Assembly (NCBI RefSeq): GCF_000233455.1
Contig: NZ_JH376420.1
Coordinates: 1,181,489 to 1,245,488, forward strand
Length of the DNA stretch: 64,000 nucleotides
Source of the DNA: [Clostridium] citroniae WAL-17108
Lineage (GTDB): Bacteria; Bacillota; Clostridia; Lachnospirales; Lachnospiraceae
Direction: 5' to 3'
The notes below the pieces were generated by a model, which saw only the letters and a program-made list of their open reading frames with translations, had not been told where the DNA came from and made no database searches. Below are positions 54,657 to 64,000 of this stretch, one piece after another (within the stretch, counting starts at the first letter, position 1; the number at the start of each line of letters is the position of its first letter). A program made the translations under genes and the position numbers.

Positions 54657-55136
54657 TTCTTTTCTTTACAACGGCAGCAATTTCCGGTGTTTTCCAACCA
54701 CAATATTCCTCGTACGGAATGGGGTCCAGAATATGCACCTGCACAGTGGCTGGTTTTATACTGCTTTCATCAAACGGTTTGTAGGAATCTAAAAGTGCCA
54801 CCGGTACAATGGGACACTTTGCTTTTACCGCTGCTTTAAAGCATCCGCTCTTAAAATCCAGAAGCCGGTTCCCCTGCCTGCTTCTGGTTCCTTCCGGGAA
54901 TATCAGACAGTTTTCTTTCTTTTTGACGCGTTCAGCCACTTTCGATATCACCCCCCCCCCAGCGACTGCCGGGTATCGTTCCGGTCAATGGGTATGGATT
55001 CCATACATTCAAATATTTGTTTTACCAGCGGCACTTCCGTCAGCTCTTTCTTTATCACCGCAGAGAATGGAATTTCACACGCAGAACCAAATTCAGCCTT
55101 TTCATATGTATTTATGATCCTTTCATTTTTCTGCAA
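54607..55136 (-). pseudogene. PlsC-type acyltransferase, truncated and frameshifted at a G10 tract
   Basis: The upstream half (KKELTEVPLVKQIFECMESI then PIDRNDTRQSLGGG) and the downstream half (VISKVAERVKKKENCLIFPE then GTRSRQGNRLL) are consecutive parts of 1-acylglycerol-3-phosphate acyltransferase, including the FPEGTR motif. Ten G (minus strand, 54951-54960) put a stop between them; eleven or eight would restore one frame. The catalytic NHxxxxD block expected before KKEL is absent, the frame starting at a TTG with unrelated residues, so the 5' end is also lost or altered. Confidence 0.7.
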
Positions 55137-55294
55137 GCATACACCCTATTTGTTTTCAAAATTATTGAGTAATGTTTGAGTAATATTAAAACAGACTTCC
55201 GATATGACGTACCGGAAGCCTGCAATTCTCTTTACCCTATTGTCTTTACCTTAGCTGTTTCTGGATTACATGGTTCGTTCAGCCCAGTAACATA

Positions 55295-56197
55295 TCAAAC
55301 CAATAGATTGACTACCCAGCCGGTAAATAGCGAAAATCCCATCACATATAGAACGTACATAAAAAAATGTCTTGCTCCCAGGACTATTTTCAGCGCACCC
55401 AGGTTTGTGATTTTCGTGGCTGGTCCCGTTATCATAAAAGAGGACGCGGCACCAAGGCTCATGCCGGAGGCCATCCACTGAAGAAGCAGGGGAATGGTGC
55501 CGCCTCCGCAGACATATAATGGTACGCCAATGGTTGCGGCCATCAGCAGTCCAAAGCCCTCATTTCTCCCAAACAGCAGCGCAAATCCTTCCGCAGGAAC
55601 ATAACGCTGAAAGATGGCCGATAAAGCAATCCCCAGCAGGAAATAGCCTCCCGTTGCCCTCACGTTTCGGTACAGATTCTTTAAGAAACGCAGGAACAGG
55701 TTGGAGTCTGTGTCGCGATTGACCGGAGCGGCAAACCTGTGAAAATTAAAGAAGCCCTTTTTTCGGAAACATAACCGTACCAGAACCCCGGCCAATGCTC
55801 CGCAGGCAAAACTGGATAGCAGACGAATCCAAAAAGCGGCTGGTCCCAGAGCGGTACTGTAAAGCATCAGCTGCGGATTCAGGAGAATAGAACTCATCAT
55901 AAATGCCGCCAGCCAGTCGTCCTCCATGCCGTTTTCTGAAAATGACGAGGCCAGCGGTATGGTTCCATACATACATAAGGGGGAAAGGATTCCCAGGGCG
56001 CTTGCCGGGATTACTCCCAGAATGCCCATAGGCTTATCCTTCATGGAAGCAAACAGACGGTGAATCCTGTCTTTTGCAAATACGGAAATGATGGAACCCA
56101 GCACCATTCCAAGTATCCAGTAAAACAAAATCTGTTGCAGCTGTAATGTGAAATAGTACCATAGATAAATAAATTCCCGCTTAAAAATAGAAATCAT
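55295..56197 (-). CDS. UPF0718/DUF318 (ArsP-like) permease
   Basis: A 300-residue membrane protein with eight or so helices. The motifs LGILSPLCMYGTIPLASSFS and GVPLYVCGGGTIPLLLQWMA are the paired 'C-x-x-G-x-I-P' signatures of the DUF318 permease family, which includes the organoarsenical exporter ArsP. Cys residues are retained in both repeats. No ArsR gene is next to it. GGAGG lies 12 bp before ATG 56197, a wide spacing. Confidence 0.85.
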   Translation of the reverse strand: MISIFKREFIYLWYYFTLQLQQILFYWILGMVLGSIISVFAKDRIHRLFASMKDKPMGILGVIPASALGILSPLCMYGTIPLASSFSENGMEDDWLAAFMMSSILLNPQLMLYSTALGPAAFWIRLLSSFACGALAGVLVRLCFRKKGFFNFHRFAAPVNRDTDSNLFLRFLKNLYRNVRATGGYFLLGIALSAIFQRYVPAEGFALLFGRNEGFGLLMAATIGVPLYVCGGGTIPLLLQWMASGMSLGAASSFMITGPATKITNLGALKIVLGARHFFMYVLYVMGFSLFTGWVVNLLV

Positions 56198-56325
56198 ATG
56201 TCTGCGTATCCTCCCGATTTTTGTATCTGCTTTTTTTGCATTGTATCATTTGACAAGAAGATGGCATTTGATTGATGCCCTGCCTCACGGTCGGCTGGAA
56301 GGCTGGAAATCCCACTGTGCCCTCT

Positions 56326-57327
<1,002 letters not shown>

Positions 57328-57388
57328 CTATCTGCGCTTACAGGTTTTTATGCTCTGTTCCAGCCATGCTTTTCTTATACTTCTATTT

Positions 57389-57540
57389 GTAACTGTTCAG
57401 GACGGCTCATCTTCTTGACCGGAAAAGCGGGTCAAGAAGCATCGGATGTCCATCCGATGGGAAAATGGGTGCAAAAACGGTCTTATAAGCAAGCTTAACG
57501 CCCGCTTCTGCACCCATTTTCCCGCCGTCCTGAACTGTTA
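57389..57540 (+). mobile_element. 152-bp cloverleaf MITE-like element, copy 3
   Basis: Terminal repeats GTAACTGTTCAGGACGGC (57389-57406) and GCCGTCCTGAACTGTTA (to 57540). Arm 1 57411-57420/57430-57439, arm 2 57440-57448/57451-57459, arm 3 57460-57475/57507-57522 with an apical TAAGC-AA-GCTTA hairpin. Flanked by perfect 9-bp direct repeats CTTCTATTT (57380-57388 and 57541-57549). Lies between the LysR and AKR genes. Confidence 0.9.
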
Positions 57541-57627
57541 CTTCTATTTTATCGAATCAGGAAAAAACAGCAATTTTAATTGGTAATGAACATGATAAGT
57601 AATACTTATGATGACTGATGGACGCAC

Positions 57628-57656
57628 AAAACCGCACCTGTCTAAACAGATGCGGT
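57628..57656 (-). terminator. Rho-independent terminator of the LysR gene
   Basis: On the minus strand ACCGCA-x-CTGT and ACAG-x-TGCGGT form a bulged 10-bp stem followed by TTTTG. It lies 23 bp past the LysR stop codon, so LysR and the AKR gene are separate transcripts. Confidence 0.7.
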
Positions 57657-57678
57657 CCTTCGGGGCATACCCTCTCGG

Positions 57679-58572
57679 TCATGATACTGTCAAATGAATC
57701 AGCCTGCGGAGGATATCAGCAAATTCCTCAATATAATAATTGGAGTTTTCCTTACGCCAGAATACGCAGAAATTCCGCTTTACCGGTGTTCCGGCTTTCA
57801 GCAGCGGCAGACGGATAATACCGGCGCCCGGCGGCAGCGTCCCCACGCTTTCTATTGGCAGAAATCCCCGGTTTCCTATCACCATCAGACGTCCCTCCTC
57901 CAGATTCTCCGCAAACAGGAAGTTCCCGCCATAGCCAAGGGTACTCCGGTAATATTCCTGCTCGGTATTCTGCTGCTCCTTTGATGAAATCAGGATGCAG
58001 GGTATCTTTCTGAGTTCCCCCAGCTCTATGTATGGCCGGGAGCTGATTTTGCTGCGGCTGGACACCTCCACATAGCAGTCGCACTGTAACACCTGGAAAT
58101 TTACATACTCGTCAGAAAATGCACGCCTCTGGTCGCTGAGAGCCAGGTCAACACCTCCGAACCGCAGCAGATCATACAGTTCCTCATGGGTTCCGTTTAC
58201 AATGTCAATAGACACCTCCGGGTAAGTCTCCGAAAACTCCGCAACCGCCTGATGGAGCTCCTGCCCGCTGTAACAGCGCAGGTATCCGATACGCAGTTTC
58301 AGCTCATGATCCTGCCCCAGCCGGATTGTCTCATGGCGCAGATGCTCTGCCTCATCCAGCAGCCCCTTACTGTGCCGGTAGAAATATTCTCCTGCCGGGG
58401 TCAGGGAAAATTTCCGGTTCTCCCTCCGTATCAGCGTCACACCCAGCTCTTTTTCCAACGCCTGTATCTGCTGTGAAATGGCGGACTGGGAGATAAACAT
58501 CTGCTCCGCCGCTTCCGTGAAGCTGTTACATTCAACAACTGCAATAAAATATTTCATCTGTCTTAACAGCAT
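57679..58572 (-). CDS. LysR-family transcriptional regulator
   Basis: A 297-residue LysR protein; ATG at 58572 (MLLRQMKYFIAVVECNSFTE) follows GGGAGGTGG, while the frame from 58638 lacks a site. Recognition region AAEQMFISQSAISQQIQALE, then a full effector domain (DLALSDQRRAFSDEYVNFQV). It probably controls the downstream AKR or another nearby redox gene. Confidence 0.92.
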   Translation of the reverse strand: MLLRQMKYFIAVVECNSFTEAAEQMFISQSAISQQIQALEKELGVTLIRRENRKFSLTPAGEYFYRHSKGLLDEAEHLRHETIRLGQDHELKLRIGYLRCYSGQELHQAVAEFSETYPEVSIDIVNGTHEELYDLLRFGGVDLALSDQRRAFSDEYVNFQVLQCDCYVEVSSRSKISSRPYIELGELRKIPCILISSKEQQNTEQEYYRSTLGYGGNFLFAENLEEGRLMVIGNRGFLPIESVGTLPPGAGIIRLPLLKAGTPVKRNFCVFWRKENSNYYIEEFADILRRLIHLTVS

Positions 58573-58681
58573 GGATATACCACCTCCCGGATTATACTGT
58601 GCTATTGACAGTTTACCAGAAATGCAGGCTGGTAGCAATTACGAAGTAAACCTTCATGCGCCCGGCAGCGGACCACAGTAA

Positions 58682-59808
58682 TTAATTATCCATATTTACC
58701 AACTGGTATGACCGGCTGCCCAGGCCGATTGCCTCCGCATTTTCCAGTGTGTGGATGCCGTTCCGGTCAGAAATCCGGTTCATCAGGCTTTCATTTCCCT
58801 CTGCATGGGATACCAGATCGATACATGCCTGATCCAGCGCCACCGGGTCATTGGAGGCCAGGATTCCTATATCATGGATATCCGGCTCCGCAGGGTTGCC
58901 GCTGCAGTCACAATCAATGGATATCCGGTTCATCACGTTGATATAGGTAATACGCTCACCATTTCCCAGATAATCGGACACGGATTTCCCCGCATCCCCC
59001 ATTGCCTCCAGAAATGCGTCCTGCTCGCCCCCCATAAAGCTGGTTCTGCTTGTGCCGCCGGTATGAATCCAGTTTTTCCCTTCACTGGACCCCAGACCGA
59101 TGGATATATTCTTGATAGCCCCGCCAAAGCCTGCCATGCCATGGCCTTTGAAGTGGGACAGGACCAAATAGGAATCGTAATCTCCAAATGCGGCGCCCAC
59201 AAGGTTTTCACTCAGGCGGGTTCCTCCTTCAACCGGAATGGACATGGAGCCGTTTTCATCCTGTATCTGCACATCGGCGATTGCCGTGAACCCATGGTCT
59301 TCCGCCACCTGGTAGTGCATGGCGGTTTCTGCCCGGGAGCCGCCGTAGGCTGTATTGCACTCCACAATGGTCCCATCCACGGACTGAACCAGATTTCCAA
59401 CCAACTCCGGACGCAGATAGTTGCTGGCAGGCGGCTCACCGGTTGACATCTTTACCGCTACGTTCCCGGTCGGCTCCCATCCCAGGGCTTCATAAATTCC
59501 CACCAGGGCCTCCGGAGTTATGTCGGAGATAAAGTAGACCACCGGCGCATCCTGGGAGTCCGTCCGGTATTCGAGGGAGGATATGGGAATCTCCGCTCCG
59601 CCGTTTACCGTAAGTGTTCCCGTGTCTGCCGATACCGCTGTTTCCCCTGTCTGTTCTGCCGCTTCTTCTGATGTTTCTTCCGTTGCCGCTGTATCTGCTG
59701 TTGCCTGCGTCTGCGGTGTCGCTGCAGCAGATGAACCGCCTGCACAGCCCGCAAGTGAAGCTGCCAGCGCAGCACCCATGGCTGCTGCCAGTATCCTTTT
59801 TTCTTCAT
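58682..59808 (-). CDS. DUF362-type lipoprotein, signal peptide frameshifted
   Basis: The mature part is a DUF362-family domain (LVGAAFGDYDSYLVLSHFKG; HGMAGFGGAIKNISIGLG; DIHDIGILASNDPVALDQAC), usually in ferredoxin-linked or cell-surface iron-sulfur proteins of clostridia. AAGGAGG precedes ATG at 59808, but that frame (MKKKGYWQQPW) is one base out of step with the lipoprotein signal MGAALAASLAGCAGG, which starts at 59779 without a ribosome binding site. Deleting one A of the six-A run (T6 at 59797-59802 on the plus strand) gives MKKRILAAAMGAALAASLAG. Either a sequencing error or a real frameshift. Confidence 0.7.
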
Positions 59809-59836
59809 AAAATTCCTCCTTTTCCTTTGTGATGAT

Positions 59837-60382
59837 TTATAGTTTTTGTACCTTGGTAACTCTCTGCTTTTTCTGCAGCATCTTCCCTCCATAATAGGTA
59901 AGGAATATGCAGGTTCCCATAATGGACGCCTCCTGAATCAGAAATTGGAAAGCAGTCCGCCAGCTGTCCCAGATTAAAAATTCGTTGGTCAGAAACAGAT
60001 ATACATAAAATCCCTGCTGCCAGAAGGACACTACGCCGTTACATGCAATCAGAAACGCAGCGGCCCGCAGGGCGGAGACAACTATCCGGGGCAGTTCCCT
60101 TCCCGACAGCTTTCTCCCCATGGACATCATCATGCCTAGCATATCTGCCAGCAGAAGCAGGTTTACCGCCGCCTGCAGAATACGGAAGGCATTGTATTTC
60201 CCTTTTCCAAGGGAACGGTACCACCCGCGGTTTAGAAAGTTGTGAGTAAGAAAAAGGAACAGCATGGCAGCTCCCAGGCATTCATGGGCCAGCTCCCCTG
60301 TGTATTGGAACGCCATAAGACCAAACAGGATAAAGGTCATCAGAATATCTGTGATACGTTTCAGTTTCGTCCGGTTCTTCAT
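59837..60382 (-). CDS. DUF4405-type membrane protein
   Basis: A 181-residue, four- to five-helix protein. ITDILMTFILFGLMAFQYTG then ELAHECLGAAMLFLFLTHNF with His residues in two neighbouring helices is the DUF4405 pattern, related to membrane b-type cytochrome/flavin-oxidoreductase-like domains (possible haem ligands). It precedes the DUF362 lipoprotein by about 30 bp, and a flavodoxin remnant lies upstream, suggesting a former redox module. Confidence 0.75.
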   Translation of the reverse strand: MKNRTKLKRITDILMTFILFGLMAFQYTGELAHECLGAAMLFLFLTHNFLNRGWYRSLGKGKYNAFRILQAAVNLLLLADMLGMMMSMGRKLSGRELPRIVVSALRAAAFLIACNGVVSFWQQGFYVYLFLTNEFLIWDSWRTAFQFLIQEASIMGTCIFLTYYGGKMLQKKQRVTKVQKL

Positions 60383-60429
60383 GTCGTACCTGCCTTTGGT
60401 TTTCTCTTTTCAATTCTGCTGCCTGCGCT

Positions 60430-60684
60430 TTAATCCTCTGCCGTCTGCCCGATTTTCTGCATCCACTCTTTTATGCCTGCCGCAGTATCCTCATCGGCTG
60501 CTCTGCTGCCCCGAACCTCATAGCCATCTAAGATGGTTGCGTCCGGGCACAGCTCACGGATCACGGACACTCCGCTTCCCAGACCGCTTCCCTCATGGGA
60601 GCAGAACGGGATTACGGTTTTACCGGAAAAGTCGTATTCCTCCAAAAAGCTGGAAACTGCCATTGGTGTTGTCCCCCACCAGTT
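60430..60684 (-). pseudogene. Flavodoxin, 5'-truncated
   Basis: The minus strand keeps NWWGTTPMAVSSFLEEYDFS then GKTVIPFCSHEGSGLG, the second half of a clostridial flavodoxin_4 protein, down to a normal C-terminus (IKEWMQKIGQ). The first half with the FMN-phosphate loop is missing: upstream of NWWG only unrelated codons and a stop occur, and the sequence becomes AT-rich. The break near 60685-60700 marks the edge of the recombinase-bearing segment. Confidence 0.75.
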
Positions 60685-60797
60685 TAGGATAATAAAACTT
60701 GTATTATGTAGTGTAACCCTTTATTTATCAGCATTTGAACAGCATACACACTTTTTGCTATTTCTATTTAGTCTCCGCTTTCTGAACATCTAATCAT

Positions 60798-62579
60798 CTA
60801 CTTCATTGACAGCTTTTCCACTTTTCTTGTCAGCATTATATTCTCTTTTTTCAGGCGTTCATTTTCTTCCAATAACTTTTTTATCTCATTCTGGTAGATT
60901 TCCACCTGTTTCTCCATACTTTTCTCGCGGACTTCCCGTTTAATCTGCGCCAATTTTCCTTGATCTGTCTTTTCTCTTTCTTCGTCCAACACAGACTTTA
61001 CTTCTTCATTTTTGTAAAAGAAACCCTTGGACAGTCCTGTATTTTGTGAAAGTTCAGATACCGATAGATTTTTACCTTCTGTAGAAGCTCTGCGAATCTC
61101 TTCAACAGCACGTTCTATTTTTCTTCTGCTTTCCTGGCGATTTTTCTCATTCATCTTATCGTATTTTGCCATTAACAAATTTCCTCCCAGGCTGCTTTCC
61201 ATCTTTGCATAATACTCCATCGACTTTTTCACCAGTTCTTCATCCAGCAATCCGATATGTTTCTTTACCATTTCATCCGTTTGATAACCCATATAATCAC
61301 GGATTACCTGAATAGAAGTACCGTTTCTATACAATGCTTTGCATACTTCTTTTTGATAGCCATTCCCTTTAAACACATACTCATCTGTCAATATACCAGA
61401 CCTTCTGCATTGTTTCATAATTGCATTTTGAAATCTTTCTGCCGTAAACTTTTTCCCGTTATTCAGGAAAAGCTGGTTTTCCACAGATATGTGATTTCTA
61501 TCCGAATATTTCAGGACAAGCCAGTGCAAAACATCTGGAATCGGTATGCTTCTGGTGGTATCCGGTACCTTCAGCCAGCTATTCTCATTTTCGTAGTAAA
61601 AATCCGCATTTTTCAAAAGAAATAGCTGTCCCTTCTTGATACCTGTCGTAAGAAGAATAAGACTCATAATACGAAGATTGTCTGGAAATTCTCCGAGATG
61701 GCTTGTTAACAAATCCAGTTTTCGATCCAGATTATCAATTTCATTTACGGCCGGATAGCTCTTCTTATAATACAGGGGAATCGGATTAGAAAACTCGTCG
61801 ATACAATCTGTTACCTGCAGATAGTGCAAAAATGACGAAATAACCCTCAGCTTGTTATTATAACTTTCGGCAGAGATATGCTGCATAGATAATCTTTTTA
61901 AATATTCTTCTACCGAATTATGCTCAATACCTGTTATGTTCTTTTCACGCTCTTCCAAAAACCTCAAGAACTCCTTGATATAAGTATGGTGAATACGAAT
62001 GGTTCCTAAATTTAAAGAAGTGACCGTCAAAAGATATTTCAGGTATCTTTGCAGGCTCTGACGATTATCGTTGAAATGAATATCTAAAAAAGAAAAACTT
62101 TCAATGGCATTGCTTCGGCTATATCTCTCTGACGAAATATTCAGTCTTTCCGTAAACCAGACATTAGCATCCCAATATATTTCCTCCGCTTTCAGAAATA
62201 ATACCTTACGGCAGAAAAAGATAATTTTTTTTGGACTCAAACAAGGATTGCCATATTCCTCTTTAAGCATACAAAAGTATTCCTGCTCTTGATCCAACTC
62301 CATTTTCATAATATCTCTCATTCCGCTTTTTTCAGTATAACAAAACAGGCACTTGAGCGGAAGCAAGTACCCGTTTCGTCTCTCTGCTTTGTTTTTTATT
62401 GATTTTACAATCTCATTCAGAAGTATTTCTATCTGCATCTTGACCTTTTCGTCAAGAGCTTTGCTAAAATCCCAGTATAGGATTTCCTGTTCGGACTCTT
62501 TTTCAAAGGTTCTGGCGACAGTATCACTGTAATATTCCGGCAGATAGATTTCCTGATTCAGCGGAAGTTTTCTCTTCAT
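60798..62579 (-). CDS. Tn554 TnpB-like tyrosine-recombinase relative fused to a TnpC/DUF6262-like tail; catalytic residues not kept
   Basis: About 593 residues from ATG 62579 (MKRKLPLNQEIYLPEYYSDT); a longer frame to 62648 overlaps the neighbouring gene. N-terminal and core-binding regions resemble large Tn554 TnpB-type integrases (LHYLQVTDCIDEFSNPIPLY). The catalytic domain is recognisable but altered: TTGIKKGQL where G-L-R is expected, GYQKEVCKALYRNG where H-x-x-R-H is expected, DYMGY for LGH, MVKKHIGL where the Tyr should be. The last 125 residues (NLSVSELSQNTGLSKGFFYK and a coiled coil from 565) match TnpC/DUF6262 proteins, normally a separate gene. Confidence 0.75.
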   Translation of the reverse strand: MKRKLPLNQEIYLPEYYSDTVARTFEKESEQEILYWDFSKALDEKVKMQIEILLNEIVKSIKNKAERRNGYLLPLKCLFCYTEKSGMRDIMKMELDQEQEYFCMLKEEYGNPCLSPKKIIFFCRKVLFLKAEEIYWDANVWFTERLNISSERYSRSNAIESFSFLDIHFNDNRQSLQRYLKYLLTVTSLNLGTIRIHHTYIKEFLRFLEEREKNITGIEHNSVEEYLKRLSMQHISAESYNNKLRVISSFLHYLQVTDCIDEFSNPIPLYYKKSYPAVNEIDNLDRKLDLLTSHLGEFPDNLRIMSLILLTTGIKKGQLFLLKNADFYYENENSWLKVPDTTRSIPIPDVLHWLVLKYSDRNHISVENQLFLNNGKKFTAERFQNAIMKQCRRSGILTDEYVFKGNGYQKEVCKALYRNGTSIQVIRDYMGYQTDEMVKKHIGLLDEELVKKSMEYYAKMESSLGGNLLMAKYDKMNEKNRQESRRKIERAVEEIRRASTEGKNLSVSELSQNTGLSKGFFYKNEEVKSVLDEEREKTDQGKLAQIKREVREKSMEKQVEIYQNEIKKLLEENERLKKENIMLTRKVEKLSMK

Positions 62580-62601
62580 ATCTTTTTCTCTGAGTAAAAT
62601 G

Positions 62602-63936
62602 CTATTTAACAACCCATTGTCCTGATCTACGTCCACCAAGACGCTCAATCATTCCATCTTCCTGCATCGTTTTCATAAGACGTTTTATTTTACGTTCGGA
62701 GCAATCAAGTGTGCGGGCAATCTGTAGCTGCGTTATATACGGATTTTTATTTATCACAAATATTATTTTTTCTTCCAAAGTGCCATTTAAAGTGCCATCC
62801 AAAGTGCCATTTTGTCCTTTTGGCACTTTAACGCCCATGTAAGGTGTAAATTTTACCATAATATCTTCTAAATGAAGTGTATATTCCGGCATTGGAACAC
62901 CATGTTTTTTACACGTCTCGCAGATTTTTTCGATTCCTCGTCCCCACGTTTCCACATATCCTGCCCGGAAAAACCCATTAGCTATATTGGGGTTATAGGG
63001 CTGTGAACGATGTCTTTCCATCAAAGTTTCTACTGTCCATCCTACCGGAAAAACACAATCGTTACTGATGTATACCGCATCCTCATGTATCCTAATCTGT
63101 ATTGGAACTAAGGCCGCATAATTAGAATGGATAATTGCATTATATACCGCTTCCCTAACTGCCGCTTTCGGAAGAGGATAGGTCTCAATTCTGGTGACAT
63201 TGTCATAAGATATGATGGCTTTCATATATTTCAGATAAATCAATTCTATGACCCTGTCCGCCTGTATAAACAAGGAGCCGTGAATCTCATCCTGATAGCG
63301 CAGATCAGATCCTTTACCAAAATATCCAATTTTAATATATGCACCCGTTACCCATTTTTCCGGATTACGATGAAATAAAAGAATCGCTGCTCGTTTTAGC
63401 TTCCCCTGCTCAAGAAGGCCGAGGCTGTCCAGAAGCTGTTCGTTGCTCATGTTCAAATCATTTTCCATCATACGACCGCTGCGCAGAGCTTCCCGCCGGA
63501 AAATATCAAAGCTCTCTTTATCCAGATCTTCAACTGTAACACCATCCACCGGAACTGCGTCCCATTTATATCCCGTTTTAGACAGTAAAAATTCCGTCAA
63601 GGCGGCTCCCTTGAGTAGTTGCTTTGTACTGCCGCTGCGATAATGATATTCTCCCTTATAATTAACCGGATAGCTACTTGGATTCACATATATTTCGATG
63701 TAATCTTTTCCATCCTGGGTCAGCAGATTGACATCTACGATAATGCCAAGGATATCTCGCACTTTATTTGGAATATCTTCCAACAGCTTTTTGCTGTCTG
63801 GCACACCAATGACGTTACCGTTGTCATCGGTTCCAATATATATCTTGCCGCCCTGAGCATTTGCAAAACCGCAGATCCATTTCAAATACTCATCACGCCA
63901 GGATTCTTTCCATTCTGTGTTTTGATTTTCTGCCAT
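62602..63936 (-). CDS. AlbA_2/Schlafen-like DNA-binding protein with GHKL ATPase and winged helix
   Basis: A 444-residue protein; GGAGG precedes ATG at 63936. TEWKESWRDEYLKWICGFAN then GGKIYIGTDDNGNVIGV is the AlbA_2 domain; PLPKAAVREAVYNAIIHSNY (N-box-like) and GFFRAGYVETWGRGI are the HATPase_c_4 module; after a duplicated GTLDGTLNGTL linker the end (YITQLQIARTLDCSERKIKR) is a winged helix. Such proteins act as regulators in defence-like or mobile contexts. The recombinase-like gene follows by 22 bp. Confidence 0.88.
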   Translation of the reverse strand: MAENQNTEWKESWRDEYLKWICGFANAQGGKIYIGTDDNGNVIGVPDSKKLLEDIPNKVRDILGIIVDVNLLTQDGKDYIEIYVNPSSYPVNYKGEYHYRSGSTKQLLKGAALTEFLLSKTGYKWDAVPVDGVTVEDLDKESFDIFRREALRSGRMMENDLNMSNEQLLDSLGLLEQGKLKRAAILLFHRNPEKWVTGAYIKIGYFGKGSDLRYQDEIHGSLFIQADRVIELIYLKYMKAIISYDNVTRIETYPLPKAAVREAVYNAIIHSNYAALVPIQIRIHEDAVYISNDCVFPVGWTVETLMERHRSQPYNPNIANGFFRAGYVETWGRGIEKICETCKKHGVPMPEYTLHLEDIMVKFTPYMGVKVPKGQNGTLDGTLNGTLEEKIIFVINKNPYITQLQIARTLDCSERKIKRLMKTMQEDGMIERLGGRRSGQWVVK

Positions 63937-64000
63937 TCACTTTCCTCCAAATTGACCTAACGTAAAGTATATCTTGTTTCTGTCTAAAATGTCCTCAACA
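63937..64000. other. Window end, no gene seen
   Basis: The last 64 bases are upstream of the AlbA_2 gene. No promoter stands out and no coding frame is supported. The other boundary of the recombinase segment is not within the window. Confidence 0.3.

Noticed and set aside
59605..59892. 95-residue Gln/Arg-rich frame
   Set aside because: It is the out-of-frame reading of the DUF362 lipoprotein linker; only its internal ATG at 59808 matters as the probable true start.
60685..60800. tRNA or attachment site expected beside the recombinase-like gene
   Set aside because: No tRNA 3' end or obvious direct-repeat pair was seen, and the recombinase seems catalytically inactive.

Overview
This 64 kb window looks like chromosomal DNA of a gut-type Lachnospiraceae/Clostridium cluster XIVa bacterium (Enterocloster/Hungatella-like). 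The basis is the moderate GC, strong AGGAGG-type ribosome binding sites, lipobox lipoproteins, a CotH-like protein, many sugar ABC genes and a mix of LysR/LacI/GntR/TetR regulators. Species assignment is inference. No rRNA or tRNA gene and no CRISPR array was seen.

Layout. 1-3.3 kb: tripartite tricarboxylate transporter tctB-tctC-tctA (tctA cut by the window edge) divergent from a LacI-type regulator. 3.3-8.8 kb: a transporter / ProC-like reductase / hydantoinase-oxoprolinase operon divergent from a GntR(FadR) regulator, with a consensus promoter and tandem operator-like sites. 8.8-9.9 kb: a graveyard of three broken genes (DUF11 repeat protein, aldo/keto reductase, LysR). 9.9-13.6 kb: CotH-like lipoprotein, exported nitroreductase, small proteins. 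13.7-20.4 kb: esterase and SLC13-type carrier divergent from two overlapping LysR genes, then a protease-less Lon-like AAA+ ATPase.

20.4-39.4 kb is the main accessory block: a nearly uninterrupted 18 kb minus-strand cluster. It holds a two-domain SnoaL-like protein, two paralogous short-chain dehydrogenases, a TetR regulator, three Gfo/Idh/MocA oxidoreductases, two VOC proteins, a four-gene sugar-type ABC importer with two different permeases, a ROK protein, two Old-Yellow-Enzyme reductases (one with an Fe-S/FAD module) and a GH1 6-phospho-beta-glucosidase. I infer uptake, oxidation/deglycosylation and ene-reduction of a glycosylated polycyclic or phenolic compound. A GGGACA(T/C)GTGT motif recurs at the two internal promoters and is the likely TetR operator.

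39.7-60.7 kb carries membrane and signalling genes: a MATE exporter, a two-component system behind two covarying tandem hairpins, a radical SAM/SPASM protein with a nitronate monooxygenase-like partner, a permease, and an AKR/LysR pair. Several genes are broken at homopolymer runs. Three nearly identical 152-bp palindromic elements with cloverleaf folding potential and 9-bp target duplications lie here; one splits a membrane-protein gene. 60.7-64 kb holds a large tyrosine-recombinase-like protein fused to a TnpC-like tail and lacking the catalytic residues, next to an AlbA_2/ATPase regulator; this block abuts a truncated flavodoxin.
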